DNA from: an uncultured Actinomycetes bacterium
Lineage (GTDB): Bacteria > Actinomycetota > Actinomycetes > Nanopelagicales > Nanopelagicaceae
NCBI GenBank assembly: GCA_903839355.1
Contig: CAIMBV010000159.1
Span: 1-7,483 of the forward strand
DNA: 7,483 bases
Direction of reading: 5' to 3'
How positions within the stretch are numbered: the stretch's first letter is position 1; every line of letters starts with the position of its first letter. The translations under genes and the position numbers were made by a program. The notes under the pieces were generated by a model. It did no database searches. It was not told the origin of the DNA and was given only the letters and a program-made list of their open reading frames with translations. This document shows, in pieces, positions 5,430 to 7,483 of this stretch.

Positions 5430-7075
5430 TTCTCTTTCGAGAGCACCTCATCTGCATCGATGATGCGATAGGCATATCCCTGCTCTGCTAAGAAGCGTTG
5501 GCGATTTTGGGCAAAGTCTTGATCGATCGTGTCTCTTGCAACAAGTGAATAGAAGCGCGCTCCGCGACCATCTGCTTTAGGACGCAGAATTCGACCCAAT
5601 CGTTGTGCCTCTTCTTGTCTGGAACCAAAGGTCCCTGATACTTGAATCGCGATCGTGGCATCAGGAAGATCGATCGAAAAATTCGCAACCTTGGAGACAA
5701 CCAGACATTTAATCTCACCGCTACGGTAAAGGTTAAAGAGGCGCTCGCGTTCTTTGACGGGAGTATCACCTTTAATAACCGGCACACCCAACTCTTCACC
5801 CAGCGCATCGAGTTGATCGAGATATTGTCCAATGACAAGTACTTGATCATCGGCATGTGCCCGCGCAAGTGCAACAGCTACCTTGCGTTTAGTAAGTGTG
5901 GTTGAACAAAAGCGATAACGATCTTCTTGCTCGGCAGTGGCGTAGTTAAGGCGTTCTTCCTCGGTCAAGGTAATGCGAACTTCTACACAATCTGCTGGTG
6001 CGATGTAACCCTGTGATTCGATCTCTTTCCAAGGAACATCAAAACGTTTTGGTCCTATCAAAGAGAAGACTTCACCTTCCATGCCATCTTCGCGTACTAG
6101 AGTGGCAGTGAGACCTAGTCGCCTGCGCGATTGAATATCAGCGGTAAAGCGGAAGATCGGTGCGGGAAGTAGATGCACCTCGTCGTAAATGATGAGGCCC
6201 CAGTCGATAGCATCGAAGAGATCAAGGTGTGCGTAGACACCTTTTCGTCGCATGGTCATAACTTGATAGGTCGCGATAGTGATAGGGCGAATCTCTTTCT
6301 TAGCTCCGGAATACTCGCCGATATCATCTTCATGAAGCGTTGTTCGGCGCAAGAGTTCATCGCGCCACTGCCTTGCGGCAACGGTGTTGGTTACCAAGAT
6401 CAATGTCGTTGCTTTGGCGTGTGCCATTGCCGCCGCGCCAACAATTGTCTTGCCGGCGCCGCAGGGGAGTACTACAACTCCCGAACCCCCGTGCCAGAAA
6501 CCTTCAGCAGCCATCGCTTGATACTTGCGGATAGACCATCCATCTTCGCGCAGCGCTATCTCATGGTGCTCACCATCGACATAACCAGCAAAATCTTCAG
6601 CGGGCCATCCCAGCTTAAGGAGAGCCTGCTTTAAAAATCCACGTTGACCTGGATGAACTACCAGCGTCTCATCGTCAATCTGCAAGCCCAACATGGGTGC
6701 GATTTTCTTGCCCCGCGTTACTTCGCGAAGTACCGCAGGATCATTTGAAACCAGGGTCAATCCGTGAACCGGGTGCGCCTCTAGCCGTAGACGTCCATAA
6801 CGGGACATGGTCTCAGCGATATCAACAAGGAGCGCATGAGGAACTGCAAAGCGTGAGTATTGCAAGAGGGTGTCAATTACTTTCTCGGCATCGAGTCCTG
6901 CCGCTCTGGCATTCCAGAGACCGAGAGGAGTTAAGCGATAGGTATGGATATGTTCGGGAGATTTTTCTAACTCCGCAAATGAAGCGATTGCTCTACGACA
7001 TTCGTCGGAGAGCGGATGGTCGATATCCAGTAACAGAGTTTTATCACTCTGGACAATCAGCGGACCATCAACCAT
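5426..7075 (-). CDS. XPB-type DNA repair helicase (superfamily 2, 3'-5')
   Basis: This encodes a 549-residue SF2 helicase, close to the length of the mycobacterial XPB homologue. The first 150 or so residues form the N-terminal region typical of the family. The helicase core then shows LREDGWSIRKYQ (175-186), Walker A PCGAGKT (204-210), the DEVH box (298-301), motif III TAT (323-325) and, directly after, the RED triad (328-330) characteristic of XPB. Between the RecA-like lobes lies the region that holds the thumb in XPB. Lobe two has SKVANFSIDLP (461-471, motif V) and QRLGRILRPK (491-500, motif VI). All key residues are intact. XPB homologues unwind DNA 3'-5' and are tied to nucleotide excision repair in archaea and eukaryotes; in bacteria the role is less settled. 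The start overlaps the stop of the upstream M20 gene by 8 bp, behind a good ribosome site, so the two form an operon. The TAA stop overlaps that of the convergent glutaredoxin-like gene. Confidence 0.96.
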   Translation of the reverse strand: MVDGPLIVQSDKTLLLDIDHPLSDECRRAIASFAELEKSPEHIHTYRLTPLGLWNARAAGLDAEKVIDTLLQYSRFAVPHALLVDIAETMSRYGRLRLEAHPVHGLTLVSNDPAVLREVTRGKKIAPMLGLQIDDETLVVHPGQRGFLKQALLKLGWPAEDFAGYVDGEHHEIALREDGWSIRKYQAMAAEGFWHGGSGVVVLPCGAGKTIVGAAAMAHAKATTLILVTNTVAARQWRDELLRRTTLHEDDIGEYSGAKKEIRPITIATYQVMTMRRKGVYAHLDLFDAIDWGLIIYDEVHLLPAPIFRFTADIQSRRRLGLTATLVREDGMEGEVFSLIGPKRFDVPWKEIESQGYIAPADCVEVRITLTEEERLNYATAEQEDRYRFCSTTLTKRKVAVALARAHADDQVLVIGQYLDQLDALGEELGVPVIKGDTPVKERERLFNLYRSGEIKCLVVSKVANFSIDLPDATIAIQVSGTFGSRQEEAQRLGRILRPKADGRGARFYSLVARDTIDQDFAQNRQRFLAEQGYAYRIIDADEVLSKEN

Positions 7076-7483
7076 TGATCAGTTCCTTAATGAAGCCCGC
7101 AATCAACGAGATTCTGGGTTCGATCCTGCTTACAAAAATATGTTCATGGGCCGCGTGAGCTCCATAACCTGAAGCACCCAAACCATCGAGCACCTTGCCC
7201 CCGGCAGCTGCGGCGATATTTCCATCACTTGCTCCACCTACAGACACATGACCAACTGGTGGGAAACCATGATCAGCCGCCACCTTTTCGATGAGTTGGT
7301 AGAGCTCGGCGGTTGCTGCATGTTCTAGAGGCGGACGATTGATCCCACCAGAGATTTCTATCCGAGCATCTGGATGAGATCCTTCTAAAGATCGAATCGC
7401 AGCATCTACTCGCACCAACTCCGATGACAGGAATGAACGCGCATCAATATCGAGTGTGGCAGTTGCGGGGACAGTATTGGTTG
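7068..7483 (-). CDS. M20-family metallopeptidase (carboxypeptidase G2-like), C-terminal fragment
   Basis: The last 137 residues of a gene running off the right edge are present. The frame stays open to the window end, so a TTG at 7418 is an internal codon and not the start. The segment begins with TNTVPATATLDIDAR, the N-x-V-P...D-R region at the dimerisation (lid) domain of M20 peptidases. It continues with HVSVGGASDGN, the conserved GG-x-[ST]-D-x-N of the catalytic domain, and LDGLGASGYGAHAAHEHI, whose GAH supplies the last zinc-binding histidine in this family. The closing RISLIAGFIKEL helix matches carboxypeptidase G2-type enzymes. Such enzymes use two zinc ions to hydrolyse C-terminal glutamate, N-acyl amino acids or dipeptides in the cytoplasm or outside; the substrate cannot be named and the N-terminal zinc ligands are missing here. 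The stop lies inside the helicase gene start (8-bp overlap), indicating cotranscription. Confidence 0.9.
   Translation of the reverse strand, partial: TNTVPATATLDIDARSFLSSELVRVDAAIRSLEGSHPDARIEISGGINRPPLEHAATAELYQLIEKVAADHGFPPVGHVSVGGASDGNIAAAAGGKVLDGLGASGYGAHAAHEHIFVSRIEPRISLIAGFIKELING
7083..7088 (-). promoter_or_regulatory. Ribosome binding site (AAGGAA) of the XPB helicase gene
   Basis: On the minus strand AAGGAA is followed by 7 bp and the helicase ATG at 7075. It lies inside the last codons of the M20 gene. It is the best Shine-Dalgarno match in the window and supports the 549-residue start. Genes internal to operons here use such sites, whereas three operon-leading genes lack one. Confidence 0.65.

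Noticed and set aside
5431..5466. Small hairpins (CTCT-TTCG-AGAG and GCATC-GAT-GATGC) at the glutaredoxin/helicase junction as a bidirectional terminator
   Set aside because: Stems are only 4-5 bp, both lie within helicase codons, and no T-run follows.
6173..7158. Two 153-codon plus-strand open frames opposite the XPB helicase gene
   Set aside because: The minus strand encodes all helicase motifs in the same region; the plus-strand translations look like shadows and lack recognisable features.
7068..7418. Complete 116-residue gene starting at a TTG at 7418
   Set aside because: The frame stays open to the window end and the upstream residues (N-T-V-P ... D-I-D-A-R) are part of the M20 family consensus, so the gene is partial and the TTG is an internal leucine codon.
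1..7483. Mobile element, CRISPR array, toxin-antitoxin pair or RNA gene
   Set aside because: No transposase, integrase, direct-repeat array, tRNA-like cloverleaf or small toxin-like gene was seen; the coding genes account for nearly all of the window and the largest spacer is 81 bp.

Overview
The window reads as ordinary chromosome from an actinobacterium with a compact genome. The evidence is a ProC of the usual bacterial type, an XPB-type DNA repair helicase of the length seen in actinobacteria, a short glutaredoxin-like CxxC protein of the DUF836 type, and RadA. Junctions are very tight: gaps of 0-81 bp, several overlapping starts and stops, and two convergent pairs that share stop-codon bases. 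Base composition looks close to half G+C by eye, low for Streptomyces or Mycobacterium. Together with the tight packing this would suit a streamlined aquatic lineage such as the Nanopelagicales (acI), but that placement is inference. I see no rRNA, tRNA, CRISPR array, insertion sequence or phage gene.

Layout, left to right. Positions 1-977 hold a minus-strand pair: a cysteine-rich protein of unknown function followed 6 bp later by radA, cut by the window edge. An 81-bp divergent spacer follows. From 1059 to 2764 a plus-strand pair runs: proC, then an exported beta-propeller-like protein whose GTG start overlaps the proC stop. Convergent with it, overlapping by 8 bp, is a 797-residue secreted protein (2757-5150, minus) with a matrixin-like metalloprotease domain, a fibronectin type III domain and a C-terminal region of degenerate Trp/Asp-Gly repeats. 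A 36-bp divergent spacer separates it from a small glutaredoxin-like gene (5187-5429, plus). That gene converges with and overlaps by 4 bp the XPB helicase gene (5426-7075, minus). The helicase is the second gene of a minus-strand pair with an M20-family metallopeptidase gene that runs off the right edge.

Functionally this is a mosaic of housekeeping genes (recombination and repair: radA, xpb; proline synthesis: proC; thiol chemistry: grx) with a two-gene block of exported, lineage-variable proteins between proC and the glutaredoxin gene. Nothing found amounts to a clearly new biological system. The most useful leads are the secreted metalloprotease with an atypical zinc motif, the exported protein translationally coupled to proC, the cysteine-cluster protein coupled to radA, and a repeated promoter layout (TAGGCT or TAGGAT 6-8 bp before the start codon) that predicts leaderless transcripts for three genes.
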